A stretch of 40,206 nucleotides of DNA from an uncultured bacterium (GCA_900549415.1 URNX01000029.1:1-40206), one strand, 5' to 3'. Positions 7,457-16,650 are shown, counted from the first letter of the stretch. Made by a program: numbers and translations. Notes: a model not told the origin generated them from the sequence alone.

Positions 7457-9262
7457 ATGGCAAACAGAATTCTGGCATTATTTTCCTGTATGATCGCCTG
7501 CAGCGTGTCCGCCGCAGAACTTTATGTGGATTGCAATGCATCCCCGGCGGGCGACGGCTCAAAGAACGCACCGTATACAACAATTCAACAGGCGGCCGAT
7601 CAAGTCAATCCCGGAGACACTGTAATCATTATGCCCGGAGTCTATTTTGAGTCGGTCCACCTGAAACGCTTCGGACAACCGGGAAAACCGGTTACTTTCC
7701 GGGCGGATAAAATTGAACGGCGGAGAGTGATTCTCACAGGGGCGGATCCGTCAATCCGGAACAAAAAAGTGCAGTGGACTCTTGCGGATGCGGAAAATCA
7801 GATCTATTCTATTCCGTACAGTGCCGCGGCCCCCAGCCGGGTCCTGTACGATGAAGTAGATCTCTATCCCTACCGCTCGCTTGATGCGCTGAAGAAACTG
7901 GAAGCCACACCGGGAGTTCCAGGACCGCGGCACGGATTCGTTCAGGCGGACGGCAAGCTTTTTGTCCGGTTGCGTCAAGACGGCAAATACGGCTCCGTCA
8001 ATCCGAACCACCATGTCATGGCAGTCGCCCCGTCCTCAAAGGACAAATTGGACAAATCCGGAACCAGGGCTTTCAATTTCGGGCTTCTGGGCGGAAGGAA
8101 TCGGGATCTTCATGTCATTCTTGACGGCATCACTTTTGAAACCCCAGGCGTTGCCGCCGTCTACGTCGACGGCAATCACGTTGTCATCCGCAATGCTCTT
8201 TTCCTGGGATGCTGGATGGGGGGTGTAAGAGGAAAAATTACGGCAAAACCGGCGAAAAAAACCAGCGCAGACATAACACTGGAGTTCTGCGAATTTCACA
8301 GTTTCCCGGTTTACCGGGATGTTCAGGAACTGCTAAGTGATGTAAAAAGCGGAAAACGCAGCGTTGATCCCCAAAAAAAACGTCTCTACTGGTGGGTCCA
8401 CAAGAGCCGTCTCAACGGGGCTGTCACCCCCTATGAATACGGAATCGCCTCCGGGATCGGAAAATCGTGGACTATCCGCAACAGTTATATTCATGACACG
8501 TTTGAAGCGGTTGCCAATTCGGACGGCGACCACATGATCTTTGAAGACAATCTCTGCGAAAGGCTGATCGACAACGGATTCGAACTGGAAAACCACGGAC
8601 GTCACTGCCACATCAGGCGCAATTATTTCATCGACATCTTCCAACCCATCTCCATGCAGCCGCTCTGCGGTCATCCATGGCCGGGTCCGAATTACGTCTA
8701 CCAGAACGTTTTCTACCGGACTCCGGAAGACCGTCTGCTGAAAGGCAGCACATTCAAAATCGGAATTCAGAAGCGCATGTGGGGCAATAAAAAATATCCC
8801 TATCTGCAAGGCGACTCCTGGAAGCACCAGAGCATTCCCGGGCTGTTGATTTTCAACAATACGATCATAGAGCCTGACGGTGTCGTTTTCGCCGATCTGG
8901 AGAAGGATCAGAAAATCGACAATATCTCATTCTGCAACAACCTGGTCGTCGCCCCTTCCCTGGGGTGGGCCAGCCGGAAGAAAAAAGAGGATGGAAACGG
9001 GTTCTATCATTTCTCCTATTCCGGCAACCGCATGGCAATTTTCAGACAGCCGGCGGAAATTCTGCCGTCTTCCGCAGCCAACCAGCTCTATCCCCCGGAA
9101 CAGGTTCTGCCGGAATGGGAGAAAAACCGGCTCGTTCCTGAAGAATTTGAACTTGCCGCTCCGGTAAAAAACGCTCCGCTCCAATTCAGATATGTCGGGG
9201 CTTTCCAATCTCCGAATGATTCTTTCGCCAACAATGTTGGTGTGCAGGAAACGCGGAAATAA
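7457..9262 (+). CDS. Secreted right-handed parallel beta-helix protein (polysaccharide lyase/hydrolase-like)
   Basis: 601 residues. A signal peptide (MANRILALFSCMIACSVSAA) is followed by LYVDCNASPAGDGS and PYTTIQQAADQVNPGDTV, the standard opening of DUF1565-type beta-helix proteins. Repeated turns such as VYVDGNHVVIRNALF and MIFEDNLCERLIDNGFELEN mark helix rungs. Proteins with this build include pectate lyase-like and glycosidase-like enzymes as well as non-catalytic binders, and I see no catalytic signature that decides between them. The start at 7457 is chosen because the signal peptide begins there; the frame is open upstream to 7385. It probably acts outside the cytoplasm and opens the second half of the glycan locus. 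Confidence 0.78.
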   Translation: MANRILALFSCMIACSVSAAELYVDCNASPAGDGSKNAPYTTIQQAADQVNPGDTVIIMPGVYFESVHLKRFGQPGKPVTFRADKIERRRVILTGADPSIRNKKVQWTLADAENQIYSIPYSAAAPSRVLYDEVDLYPYRSLDALKKLEATPGVPGPRHGFVQADGKLFVRLRQDGKYGSVNPNHHVMAVAPSSKDKLDKSGTRAFNFGLLGGRNRDLHVILDGITFETPGVAAVYVDGNHVVIRNALFLGCWMGGVRGKITAKPAKKTSADITLEFCEFHSFPVYRDVQELLSDVKSGKRSVDPQKKRLYWWVHKSRLNGAVTPYEYGIASGIGKSWTIRNSYIHDTFEAVANSDGDHMIFEDNLCERLIDNGFELENHGRHCHIRRNYFIDIFQPISMQPLCGHPWPGPNYVYQNVFYRTPEDRLLKGSTFKIGIQKRMWGNKKYPYLQGDSWKHQSIPGLLIFNNTIIEPDGVVFADLEKDQKIDNISFCNNLVVAPSLGWASRKKKEDGNGFYHFSYSGNRMAIFRQPAEILPSSAANQLYPPEQVLPEWEKNRLVPEEFELAAPVKNAPLQFRYVGAFQSPNDSFANNVGVQETRK

Positions 9263-9283
9263 CAACCGAAAGGAATGCATTTC

Positions 9284-10234
9284 ATGAAAAACGGCAACTG
9301 GTACAAGTATGAAGGCAACCCGGTCATGGGGGGGAAAGAAACCGGAACATGCTATGACGTTGACGTCCGTTTCGAAGACGGTCTGTACAAGATGAATTTC
9401 ACCTGGCGGCCTCACCGCAGCATTGCCCAAACGGAAAGTCCGGACGGCATACACTGGAGCCCTTTTGAAACGCTGTTGTCACCCAGGCTCGACTCCGGCT
9501 GGGAAGACGCCGTTTCCAGAAGCTGCATCATCCGCCATAACGGAGAATACTGGATGTGGTACTCCGGCATGGCTCGCGGCTACGCCCGGATCGGTCTTGC
9601 AAAAAGCCATGACGGACACCACTTCGAACGTCACTCCATGGAACCCGTTCTGATTCCGGAGCTGCCCTGGGAAAACAACACCGTTTACAACCCGTTTGTC
9701 CTGTTTGATGAAAAACGCGCCGTCTTCCGCATGTGGTATGCGGGAGGCGAAATCTATGAGCCCAACGCCATCGGCTATGCAGAAAGCCCGGATGGCGTGC
9801 ATTGGCGCAAGTTCCCTGCAAACCCCATATTCATCAAAGGCGATTCCCCGTGTGAACAAACCAGAATCGGAGCATGTGAAGTCATCCCGGATGACAAATA
9901 CGGATTTCTCATGTTCTACATCGGTTACTTCGACATCGACACAGCTTCCATCTGCGTCGCTCATTCACCCGACGGAGTGACCCGCTGGACCCGGTTCCCC
10001 GGAAACCCCATTGTCGAACCCGCCGCACTGTCCTTGCCGAAAGAAGAGAGACTTGCTCTGCGTCCCGGCGGAACAGGACGCCCCGGTTCGTCCTGGGATG
10101 CCGCCGCATGTTACAAACCTTCCATCGTCAAAGATCTCAAAAACAAACGCTGGCTTCTCTGGTACAACGGCAGAAACTGCAGAGACGAATATATCGGGCT
10201 GGCCATTCACGACGGGCTGGATTTGGAACTGTAA
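9284..10234 (+). CDS. Five-bladed beta-propeller glycosidase-like protein (GH43/GH32/GH130 superfamily)
   Basis: 316 residues without a signal peptide. Repeated blade motifs occur: ESPDGIHW (51-58), KSHDGHHF (107-114), ESPDGVHW (167-174) and a later HSPDGVTRW, each followed by a short Pro-containing stretch. An early YEGNPV and a WEDAVSRSCII segment resemble the active-site ridge of furanosidase-superfamily enzymes. The family cannot be fixed by eye, and a phosphorylase-type (GH130) or hydrolase-type (GH43/GH32) activity is equally possible. ATG 9284 is preferred to 9275 because AAAGGA at 9269-9274 touches the earlier codon but stands nine bases before this one. It lies 21 bases after the beta-helix gene, probably co-transcribed. 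Confidence 0.75.
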   Translation: MKNGNWYKYEGNPVMGGKETGTCYDVDVRFEDGLYKMNFTWRPHRSIAQTESPDGIHWSPFETLLSPRLDSGWEDAVSRSCIIRHNGEYWMWYSGMARGYARIGLAKSHDGHHFERHSMEPVLIPELPWENNTVYNPFVLFDEKRAVFRMWYAGGEIYEPNAIGYAESPDGVHWRKFPANPIFIKGDSPCEQTRIGACEVIPDDKYGFLMFYIGYFDIDTASICVAHSPDGVTRWTRFPGNPIVEPAALSLPKEERLALRPGGTGRPGSSWDAAACYKPSIVKDLKNKRWLLWYNGRNCRDEYIGLAIHDGLDLEL

Positions 10235-10303
10235 AAATTAGAATCTACGGCAGCGAATGCTTTCAGCTATCGGCGTTCCCTGCCGGCTTCACAGGACAAC
10301 GGC

Positions 10304-11821
10304 ATGAAACATTTTATCGACAACAACATCATCGCGGAATATTGTGCACGGTTCAACGCGCAGGACGATGAGCCCTACCGCGGCGATATTTCGAACTCGG
10401 AGACGGCAGATTTTCTGACCGCTGAAATTCCCCGCTGGGACTGCCCGGATCCAGTTTTCCGGGAAATCTGGTATTTTCGATGGTGGAGTTTCCGCAAACA
10501 CATCCGAACCACTCCTTACGGCAGAGTCCTTCTTGAATTCATGCCCGATGTCTCCTGGGCCGGCGCATTCAACACCATCAGCTGTCCCGCAGCTCACCAG
10601 ATCCGTGAGGCTCGATGGTTTAATGACAAGGCTATCGCCGAAGAATATCTGCGGTTCTGGCTGAATCCGGAAACCGGCGCAGACCCGCGCAAATATACAT
10701 TCGGAACCGCCTCAGCCTTGCTGGACACCGTTTCAGTCACAGGAAACACGGACCTGCTCCGAGAACTCTATCCAGCTCTTTGCACAAATTTCGCCGAATG
10801 GAAAAAGACACATCGCCGCCCAAACGGATTCTTCCGGCAAAGCGACGGACGTGACGGCATGGAATGCTCCATCGGCGGCAGCGGATACCGCGTCACAATC
10901 AACAGCTGCATGGCGGCGGAAGCAAACTCTCTCGCAATCATCAGCTCTCAGCTCGGCAACAGCCATGCGGCGGAAAAATACCGTTCGGAAGGCCAAGAAC
11001 TGCGGAGCCGAATCGAAACTCTTCTATGGAATGAGGAGTATAAGTTTTTCATGACCCGGCGGGAAGAAGATGAAAGGTTCGTCAATGTGCGGGAACTGCA
11101 CGGTTACACTCCCTGGTACTATTTCCGGGATATGGCGGAAAAATACGATTGCGCCTGGAAACAGCTGATCCATCCAGACGGTTTTCTCGCTCCATACGGA
11201 CCGACGACGGCGGAACGGAGACATCCGGAGTTCAGAATTGCCAGAGACGGTCACGAGTGTCAGTGGAACGGTCCCTCCTGGCCATTCGCAACCTCAATCA
11301 CCCTGACAGCTCTCGCACATCTGCTTCAGGTCAGGGAAAGCACGGAAATCAATCGCCGGACATTTTTTGAAACCCTCTCCTGCTATACCAGGAGCCACTA
11401 TCTGCGGGAACACGGCCGCATCATTCCATGGATTGATGAAAACCTCGACCCGTTCACCGGAACATGGCTCGCCAGAGACATCATGGCTTCATGGGCGGAA
11501 TCCGGTCAAAAGCAGACTTCCTTGATCCATGAAAGAGGAAAAGACTACAGCCACTCCACATATGCCGATCTGATCATTCACGGATTGTGCGGCATCAATA
11601 CGGAATTCCGTAACAAAATCCGTATCCAACCGCTGCTTCCGCCGGAATGCTGGGACTACTTCCTGCTGGATGGTGTAAAAATATCAGGTCACAACCTGTC
11701 CTTGCAGTTCGACCGCGACGGCAGCCGCTACCGCAGAGGCAGCGGACTCACGCTTTACATCGACGGCATGGAGGCGGACCACCGTCACTCATTGCAGGAG
11801 TCCTTTGAAATTGCATTGTAA
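10304..11821 (+). CDS. (alpha/alpha)6-barrel glycoside hydrolase (MGH1/trehalase/GH63-like)
   Basis: 505 residues with the alternating helix pattern of six-hairpin glycosidases. Recognisable segments are the early WYFRWWSFRKHI, SDGRDGMECSIGG (180-192) with candidate acidic residues, GHECQWNGPSWPFATS (316-331) and DYSHSTYADLIIHGLCGI (414-431). These resemble the mannosylglycerate-hydrolase/trehalase/glucosidase I clan. There is no signal peptide, so it should be cytoplasmic and act on oligosaccharides. It follows the propeller gene by 69 bases on the same strand. The substrate is undetermined. Confidence 0.75.
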   Translation: MKHFIDNNIIAEYCARFNAQDDEPYRGDISNSETADFLTAEIPRWDCPDPVFREIWYFRWWSFRKHIRTTPYGRVLLEFMPDVSWAGAFNTISCPAAHQIREARWFNDKAIAEEYLRFWLNPETGADPRKYTFGTASALLDTVSVTGNTDLLRELYPALCTNFAEWKKTHRRPNGFFRQSDGRDGMECSIGGSGYRVTINSCMAAEANSLAIISSQLGNSHAAEKYRSEGQELRSRIETLLWNEEYKFFMTRREEDERFVNVRELHGYTPWYYFRDMAEKYDCAWKQLIHPDGFLAPYGPTTAERRHPEFRIARDGHECQWNGPSWPFATSITLTALAHLLQVRESTEINRRTFFETLSCYTRSHYLREHGRIIPWIDENLDPFTGTWLARDIMASWAESGQKQTSLIHERGKDYSHSTYADLIIHGLCGINTEFRNKIRIQPLLPPECWDYFLLDGVKISGHNLSLQFDRDGSRYRRGSGLTLYIDGMEADHRHSLQESFEIAL

Positions 11822-11867
11822 TTGAAAAAACAGTATTCCCCAGATAACGTCCGGAAAATTGGCTTTG

Positions 11868-11891
11868 GTCTTCCCCGTGTTCGGGGAAGAC
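11868..11891. terminator. Strong hairpin between the glycosidase and the BI-1 gene
   Basis: GTCTTCCCC (11868-11876) and GGGGAAGAC (11883-11891) form a perfect 9-bp stem with a 6-base loop, 46 bases after the glycosidase stop. No T-run follows immediately, but a second region downstream (AAAAAGC ... GCTTTTT, about 11906-11944) could add a weaker structure ending in T residues. It may work as a terminator or processing site. Confidence 0.45.
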
Positions 11892-11967
11892 TCTGAAGCG
11901 CATGCAAAAAGCAGCGGTTCATTTCAGCTGGGCTTCGGCTTTTTCGAATCAGTGTTCGTTTCACACC

Positions 11968-11995
11968 TTGATTTTTGCAAAAAAGAGAGTAATTT
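11968..11995 (+). promoter_or_regulatory. Possible promoter for the BI-1/xseB/gnd gene group
   Basis: TTGATT (11968-11973) and TAATTT (11990-11995) are 16 bases apart, about 40 bases before ATG 12033. The -10 element is weak. Confidence 0.4.
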
Positions 11996-12032
11996 ATACG
12001 GAAACAAAAAACTTCAACTAAAGGGGGTTATC

Positions 12033-12740
12033 ATGTATCGAAACGGAATGACTACGGAAATCGGAACCCGCTCTGGCTCCGCAATCGCAACACTCCTCAC
12101 AGGGGTCTATTACTGGATGACTTTTGCACTCGGAATCAGCGCGCTCTGCGCATGGGCTGTCGGATCAACACCGGCTCTCCATAAACTCATTTTCCAGAAT
12201 CCAATCCTGCTCGGCGTTCTTATTCTCGCCGAACTCGGACTTGTTATCGCGGTCAGCTGGGGAATCAACAAGATGAGCGCAGCAACAGCAACCGCTCTCT
12301 TCGCTTTCTACGCGGCTCTCAACGGAATCACCCTCGGAAGCATCTTCCTCGTCTATTCCCTCCCCGCGATCACGGCGGCGTTCGCAACAACCGCCGGAAC
12401 GTTCGCAGTCATGGCGGTATACGGCTCCGTGACCAAGCGCGATCTCTCCAAGTTCGGCTCCATCCTGTTCATGGGACTGCTCGGGCTCATCATCGCCTCC
12501 ATCGTCAACATCTTCCTCCGGAGCAGCGGGCTTGACTGGATCATCACCTATGCCGGCGTTCTGATCTTCGTCGGTCTCACCGCGTATGATGCACAGAAAA
12601 TCAAACATCTCTACATCGCGATGGGCGGAGACGTGGAGACGAATAAGAAAATCGCCGTTCTCGGCGCGCTGACTCTCTACCTTGACTTTGTCAACCTCTT
12701 CCTTTATCTCCTGCGCATCTTCGGCGGAAAGAGAAACTGA
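12033..12740 (+). CDS. Bax inhibitor-1 (BI-1/YccA) family membrane protein
   Basis: 235 residues with about seven hydrophobic segments. The C-terminal core matches the BI-1 family: GLTAYDAQKIK, then ALTLYLDFVNLFLYLLRIFG, which bears the conserved Tyr-Leu-Asp-Phe-Asn-like stretch. Bacterial members are inner-membrane proteins linked to proton-sensitive calcium leak (BsYetJ) or to FtsH modulation (E. coli YccA). The frame is open upstream to 11859, but AAGGGGG (12021-12027) five bases before ATG 12033 fixes the start. It is followed one base later by xseB, which may be co-transcribed by chance of genome packing. Confidence 0.9.
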   Translation: MYRNGMTTEIGTRSGSAIATLLTGVYYWMTFALGISALCAWAVGSTPALHKLIFQNPILLGVLILAELGLVIAVSWGINKMSAATATALFAFYAALNGITLGSIFLVYSLPAITAAFATTAGTFAVMAVYGSVTKRDLSKFGSILFMGLLGLIIASIVNIFLRSSGLDWIITYAGVLIFVGLTAYDAQKIKHLYIAMGGDVETNKKIAVLGALTLYLDFVNLFLYLLRIFGGKRN

Positions 12741-12741
12741 T

Positions 12742-13002
12742 ATGGCGGAAGAACAGCAACCCGCTCAGCCGGAACAGCCGGACGAACTTCATCGCCTGAC
12801 TTTTGAACAGGCTATGGAGAAACTCGAAAACATCGTTTCCGCAATGGAACAGGGCGGAGTGCCGCTTGATGAAATGATCTCAAAATTTGAAGAGGGCGCG
12901 AAAATCGCCGCGTACTGCCAGGAAAAACTCGCCTCTCTCAAAAAGAAAATGGAAATTCTGGTCCGCGACCGCGACGGCAAAGCCGCATGGCAGGAATTCT
13001 GA
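12742..13002 (+). CDS. xseB: Exodeoxyribonuclease VII small subunit
   Basis: 86 residues. LTFEQAMEKLENIVSAMEQGGVPLDEMISKFEEGAKIAAYCQEKLASL is the full XseB helical-hairpin signature, and the length is normal. XseB joins the large subunit XseA to degrade single-stranded DNA to short oligonucleotides. The frame is open upstream into the BI-1 gene, but ATG 12742 stands just after that gene's stop and is preceded by a GGAAAGAG-type site. No xseA occurs in the window, so the partner must be encoded elsewhere. Confidence 0.92.
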   Translation: MAEEQQPAQPEQPDELHRLTFEQAMEKLENIVSAMEQGGVPLDEMISKFEEGAKIAAYCQEKLASLKKKMEILVRDRDGKAAWQEF

Positions 13003-13050
13003 TCTCCATTCAAATTTTCAACCGCACAAGACAAGAGAAGGAGTCATAAC

Positions 13051-14514
13051 ATGTCTGAAAAAAAACTTGCCGACATCGGCATGATCGGACTCGCTGTGAT
13101 GGGGGAGAATCTTGTTCTGAACATGGAGTCCAAAGGCTTCACCGTCGCTGTTTACAACCGTTCGCCCGAACGCACCCGCGAATTCATCGCCGGACGCGCC
13201 GACGGCAAAAACATTCTGCCCGCATACTCGCCCGCAGAGCTCTGCGCAGCGCTCCAAACGCCGCGCAGAATCATGATGATGGTCAAGGCGGGAAGCGCAG
13301 TCGACGACGTCATTGCGCAGCTGCTGCCGCACCTCGAACCGGGAGATATTCTCATCGACGGCGGCAACTCACACTACCGCGATACCGAACGGCGCGTCAA
13401 AGAGCTCGCGGAAAAGAAAATTCTGTTCGTCGGAGCCGGAGTTTCCGGCGGAGAAGAGGGCGCACTGAACGGACCCTCGCTCATGCCCGGGGGAAACTGC
13501 GAAGCACGTCCGTTCATTGAACCGCTGTTCAAAAAAATCGCCGCAACCGCACCCGACGGCTCTCCCTGCTGCGAATGGATCGGGCCGGGCGGCTCCGGAC
13601 ATTTCGTCAAAACGGTACACAACGGAATCGAATATGCCGACATGCAGCTGATCGCGGAAGCGTATCTGCTTCTGCGTTCGCTTCACGATTATTCCATGAA
13701 TGAACTTGCGGAAATCTTCCACCGCTGGAACGATGGCCCGCAGGGAAGTTATCTGCTTGAAATCACCGCAAAAATTCTGGCGTTCACCGACCCTGAAACG
13801 GGGCGCCCGATGGTCGACATGATTCTTGACCGAGCCGGACAGAAGGGAACCGGACGCTGGACTTCCGAAGCGGCACTCGAACTCGGAGTTCCCGCGCCGA
13901 CCATTGCGGAAGCGGTGTTCGCCCGTGCGGTCTCCGCTTTCAAAACGGAACGGATGCGCATTTCCGAACTCTTCCCCGAACGGCGAAAAGTCAGCGAAAT
14001 TTTCCGCGAACAACACAAAAAGGATCTCGTCAACTACACGGCAGATGCTCTCTATGCCTCCAAGATCTGCGTTTATGCGCAGGGATTCGACATCATGAAA
14101 TCCGCTTCGGAACAATTCGGCTGGGAACTCGATTCTGCAAAGATCGCATCCATCTGGCGCGGCGGATGCATCATCCGCGCAAAACTGCTCGACGCCATCC
14201 GCAAAGCGTATTCGGAAGACCGCGGACTACGGAGTCTCATTTCCGCACCGTTCTTCCGGACGGAGCTTCAGCGGCTCGAAGGGAACTGGCGGTTTGCCGT
14301 GGTCGACGCCGTGACCTATTCCGTTCCGGTTCCCGCATTCTCAAGCGCGATTGCCTGGTTCGATTCCTGGCGGTCCGCAAATCTTTCCGCGAATCTGATT
14401 CAGGCTCAGCGCGACTTTTTCGGCGCGCACACATATGAACGCACCGACCGTCCAGAAGGGGAATTTTTCCACACCGCATGGACCGGCGCATCAAATACAA
14501 ACATTCCGAGGTAA
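13051..14514 (+). CDS. gnd: 6-phosphogluconate dehydrogenase, decarboxylating
   Basis: 487 residues, full length for the long family. The cofactor loop IGMIGLAVMGENL lies at the N-terminus, followed by DGGNSHYRDTERR, GVSGGEEGALNGPSLMPGG with the substrate-binding Ser-Gly-Gly, and a KTVHNGIEYADMQLIAEAY active-site helix. The DQ/AGQKGTGRWT segment and a C-terminal helical domain complete the enzyme. It oxidises 6-phosphogluconate to ribulose-5-phosphate and CO2 in the pentose phosphate pathway. AGAGAAGGAG-type purines precede the start at normal spacing. Zwf and Pgl are not nearby. Confidence 0.97.
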   Translation: MSEKKLADIGMIGLAVMGENLVLNMESKGFTVAVYNRSPERTREFIAGRADGKNILPAYSPAELCAALQTPRRIMMMVKAGSAVDDVIAQLLPHLEPGDILIDGGNSHYRDTERRVKELAEKKILFVGAGVSGGEEGALNGPSLMPGGNCEARPFIEPLFKKIAATAPDGSPCCEWIGPGGSGHFVKTVHNGIEYADMQLIAEAYLLLRSLHDYSMNELAEIFHRWNDGPQGSYLLEITAKILAFTDPETGRPMVDMILDRAGQKGTGRWTSEAALELGVPAPTIAEAVFARAVSAFKTERMRISELFPERRKVSEIFREQHKKDLVNYTADALYASKICVYAQGFDIMKSASEQFGWELDSAKIASIWRGGCIIRAKLLDAIRKAYSEDRGLRSLISAPFFRTELQRLEGNWRFAVVDAVTYSVPVPAFSSAIAWFDSWRSANLSANLIQAQRDFFGAHTYERTDRPEGEFFHTAWTGASNTNIPR

Positions 14515-14520
14515 AAGGTA

Positions 14521-15336
14521 ATGAAAACTGCATTTCTGCGACTTCTTGCACTTGCGGCGTTCTTTTCGGCGCTTGTGCTCACAACAGGCTGCTCCATCTT
14601 CCGCGAAGACCTGCTTGAGCTGGAGGCCGGCGAAGAGTCGGACATCACGGTTGAAGAGCTTTACAAGCGCATGACCGCCGCCACCGACCCGAAGGGACTG
14701 TACGCTGCGGCGAAAACCTACCGGCTCGTTCAGGAGGTTGAATCCGTCTCTGAGCGGAATTCCCACGATTTCTACAGCACAGTCGTTCTGTTCAAGGCGC
14801 CCGATTCCATCAAGCAGGTTTCCATCAAGAACGGCAAAGCGTTCCAGATGATTCTTTTCAAAAACAACGAGGCCTGGTACATCAATCCGGTCAATATGAA
14901 AAACACAAAAATTCCGGAAGGCACGCCGCTGAATCTCGTCAAGACATACTCCAGAATACTCAAGCCGGGCAATCAGCTCCCGCAGGTTTTCAAGAGCGTG
15001 GATATCGACGTCTGCTATCAGGCAAACCGGAAATTCTACCGTCTGATCTGCCGCACCGACGATCCCGCGATCGCGCCGTATGTACTCTATATCGATGCGG
15101 AAACATATCTGACGCGCCGTCTCGAAACCGTTCTCTATCTGGAAGACGGAGGACGCACGCTTTACACGGCGATCTCCGAGGACTACGCGTGGTTCTCCGG
15201 CGTCAAAATGGCGCAAAAACTTCTGGTCACCGCCGCAGGCAAAACGGATGTGACGCGCATTGTCTCCTTTGCGCTCAACCCCGACCTGCCCGATGCGGAT
15301 TTCACCCTTGAAGAACCCTGGATTTACGACAAATAA
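14521..15336 (+). CDS. Putative outer-membrane lipoprotein of LolA/LolB-like build
   Basis: 271 residues. A lipoprotein signal peptide ends in the lipobox LTTGC, with lipidated Cys24. The mature part, with segments such as FYSTVVLFKAPDSIKQVSIKNGKAFQMILFKNNEAWYINP, resembles proteins of the outer-membrane lipoprotein-sorting superfamily (beta-sheet with a hydrophobic cavity). Asp is not at +2 (Ser-Ile follow Cys), consistent with outer-membrane sorting under the E. coli rule, which may not hold here. It begins six bases after gnd and is followed 14 bases later by the symporter. Function is otherwise unknown. Confidence 0.7.
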   Translation: MKTAFLRLLALAAFFSALVLTTGCSIFREDLLELEAGEESDITVEELYKRMTAATDPKGLYAAAKTYRLVQEVESVSERNSHDFYSTVVLFKAPDSIKQVSIKNGKAFQMILFKNNEAWYINPVNMKNTKIPEGTPLNLVKTYSRILKPGNQLPQVFKSVDIDVCYQANRKFYRLICRTDDPAIAPYVLYIDAETYLTRRLETVLYLEDGGRTLYTAISEDYAWFSGVKMAQKLLVTAAGKTDVTRIVSFALNPDLPDADFTLEEPWIYDK

Positions 15337-15350
15337 CATAAGGAATCAAA

Positions 15351-16592
15351 ATGGACACAACAAACAAAAAACCCGGATTCAACGGCAAACAGTTCGTCAT
15401 CTGGATGTCGGCGCTCGTGCTCGGCGGAGTGCTCGGAACGCTCGGTCTTGCATGGCTGAACAATTTCTTCGACTTCATCGCAACCGTCTACACGCGGCTC
15501 TTCCAGTTCGTCGCGGTGCCGACCATTGCGCTGACGATCCTCACCACCCTCGCCTCGCTCGGAGCGAAAAAGGGAACGGGACGCATCTTCCTGCACACCA
15601 TCGTCTACACGCTGCTCACGACCATTGCGGCATCCGTCGTCGGCGTCATTCTCTACAAAATAATCGCTCCGGGAAACCTGCCGGTCGATCTGATCCAGCA
15701 GGGACAGTCCAGCGTGCCGCAGAACCTCGGCAAACTCTCCTATTACGACCATATCCTTTCCGTCGTTCCGGACAACATTCTGAAGCCGCTTTCGACGGGC
15801 AACGTTCTGAGCATTCTGCTCGTCTCCGCAGCCGCCGGTCTGACCCTTGCAGTGATGAAGGCGTCTGAAAACATCCAGGTTCTTCTGAAGGGCATCCTCG
15901 GGCTTCAGGAGCTGCTGTTTGCACTGATCCGCGCGCTGGTCTGGACTCTTCCTCTCGGCATCGTGGCATTCGCGGGACAGCTTTCCGCGCAGATGTCCGC
16001 GGGCGTGATTGTCGGAACGCTCGGCAAATACGTTGCCGTTGTTCTCGGCGGAAACGTCATTCAGTTCTTCATTATTCTTCCGCTGTTCCTGCTCTTCCGC
16101 GGGATCAATCCGCTCCGCGTGTTCCGCAACATGCTTCCGGCTGTGCTGATGGCACTCTTCACCAAGAGTTCCGCCGCAACCCTGCCGGTCACAATCGCAT
16201 CGGCGGAAAACAATATGAAGGCGAAACCGGAAGTTGCGCGTTTCATCCTGCCGATCTGCTGCACGATCAACATGAACGGCTGCGCGGCATTCATCCTTGT
16301 GACCTCGCTGTTCGTCATGCAGAACGGCGGAGTTGAACTGACCCTGCCCTCGATTCTGCTCTGGATTCTGATTTCGGTGATCTCCGCAGTCGGCAACGCC
16401 GGAGTTCCGATGGGCTGCTACTTCCTGACTCTCTCGCTGATGTCCGGAACCGGCGCGCCGATCGGCATCCTCGGCATCATTCTCCCGATCTACACCATCA
16501 TCGACATGATCGAAACCGCCGAAAACGTCTGGTCCGACTCCTGCGTTTGCGCAATCGTCGACAAGACTCTTTCGAAAGAAGATCTCGTCTGA
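15351..16592 (+). CDS. Dicarboxylate/amino acid:cation symporter (DAACS family)
   Basis: 413 residues with about eight membrane helices and two re-entrant loops. Family marks are TKSSAATLPV (271-280) in the first hairpin, TINMNGCA (305-312; the family usually reads NMDGT) in helix 7, and GNAGVPMG (348-355) in the second hairpin. It should bring an anionic amino acid, serine/threonine or dicarboxylate into the cell with sodium or protons. Asn in place of the usual Asp and Cys in place of Thr in the NMDGT motif may alter ion or substrate choice. It closes the gnd-lipoprotein-symporter run and is followed by a terminator. Confidence 0.9.
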   Translation: MDTTNKKPGFNGKQFVIWMSALVLGGVLGTLGLAWLNNFFDFIATVYTRLFQFVAVPTIALTILTTLASLGAKKGTGRIFLHTIVYTLLTTIAASVVGVILYKIIAPGNLPVDLIQQGQSSVPQNLGKLSYYDHILSVVPDNILKPLSTGNVLSILLVSAAAGLTLAVMKASENIQVLLKGILGLQELLFALIRALVWTLPLGIVAFAGQLSAQMSAGVIVGTLGKYVAVVLGGNVIQFFIILPLFLLFRGINPLRVFRNMLPAVLMALFTKSSAATLPVTIASAENNMKAKPEVARFILPICCTINMNGCAAFILVTSLFVMQNGGVELTLPSILLWILISVISAVGNAGVPMGCYFLTLSLMSGTGAPIGILGIILPIYTIIDMIETAENVWSDSCVCAIVDKTLSKEDLV

Positions 16593-16611
16593 GAAACGCT
16601 TTTTCCATCAG

Positions 16612-16650
16612 CGGGTTCCTCCGAAAATCCCGGGGGGACCCGTTTTTTTT
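16612..16650 (+). terminator. Rho-independent terminator after the symporter
   Basis: CGGGTTCC (16612-16619) pairs with GGGACCCG (16635-16642), with one G-T wobble, and eight T residues follow (16643-16650). The position is 20 bases after the stop codon. Confidence 0.85.

Noticed and set aside
11859..12032. 58-residue N-terminal extension of the BI-1 protein
   Set aside because: The extension covers the hairpin and promoter region and does not resemble the family; ATG 12033 has a good ribosome site.
16594..16601. Second AAACGCTT (LacI-like core) after the symporter gene
   Set aside because: It lies just downstream of a stop codon and before a terminator, not near a promoter; likely chance.
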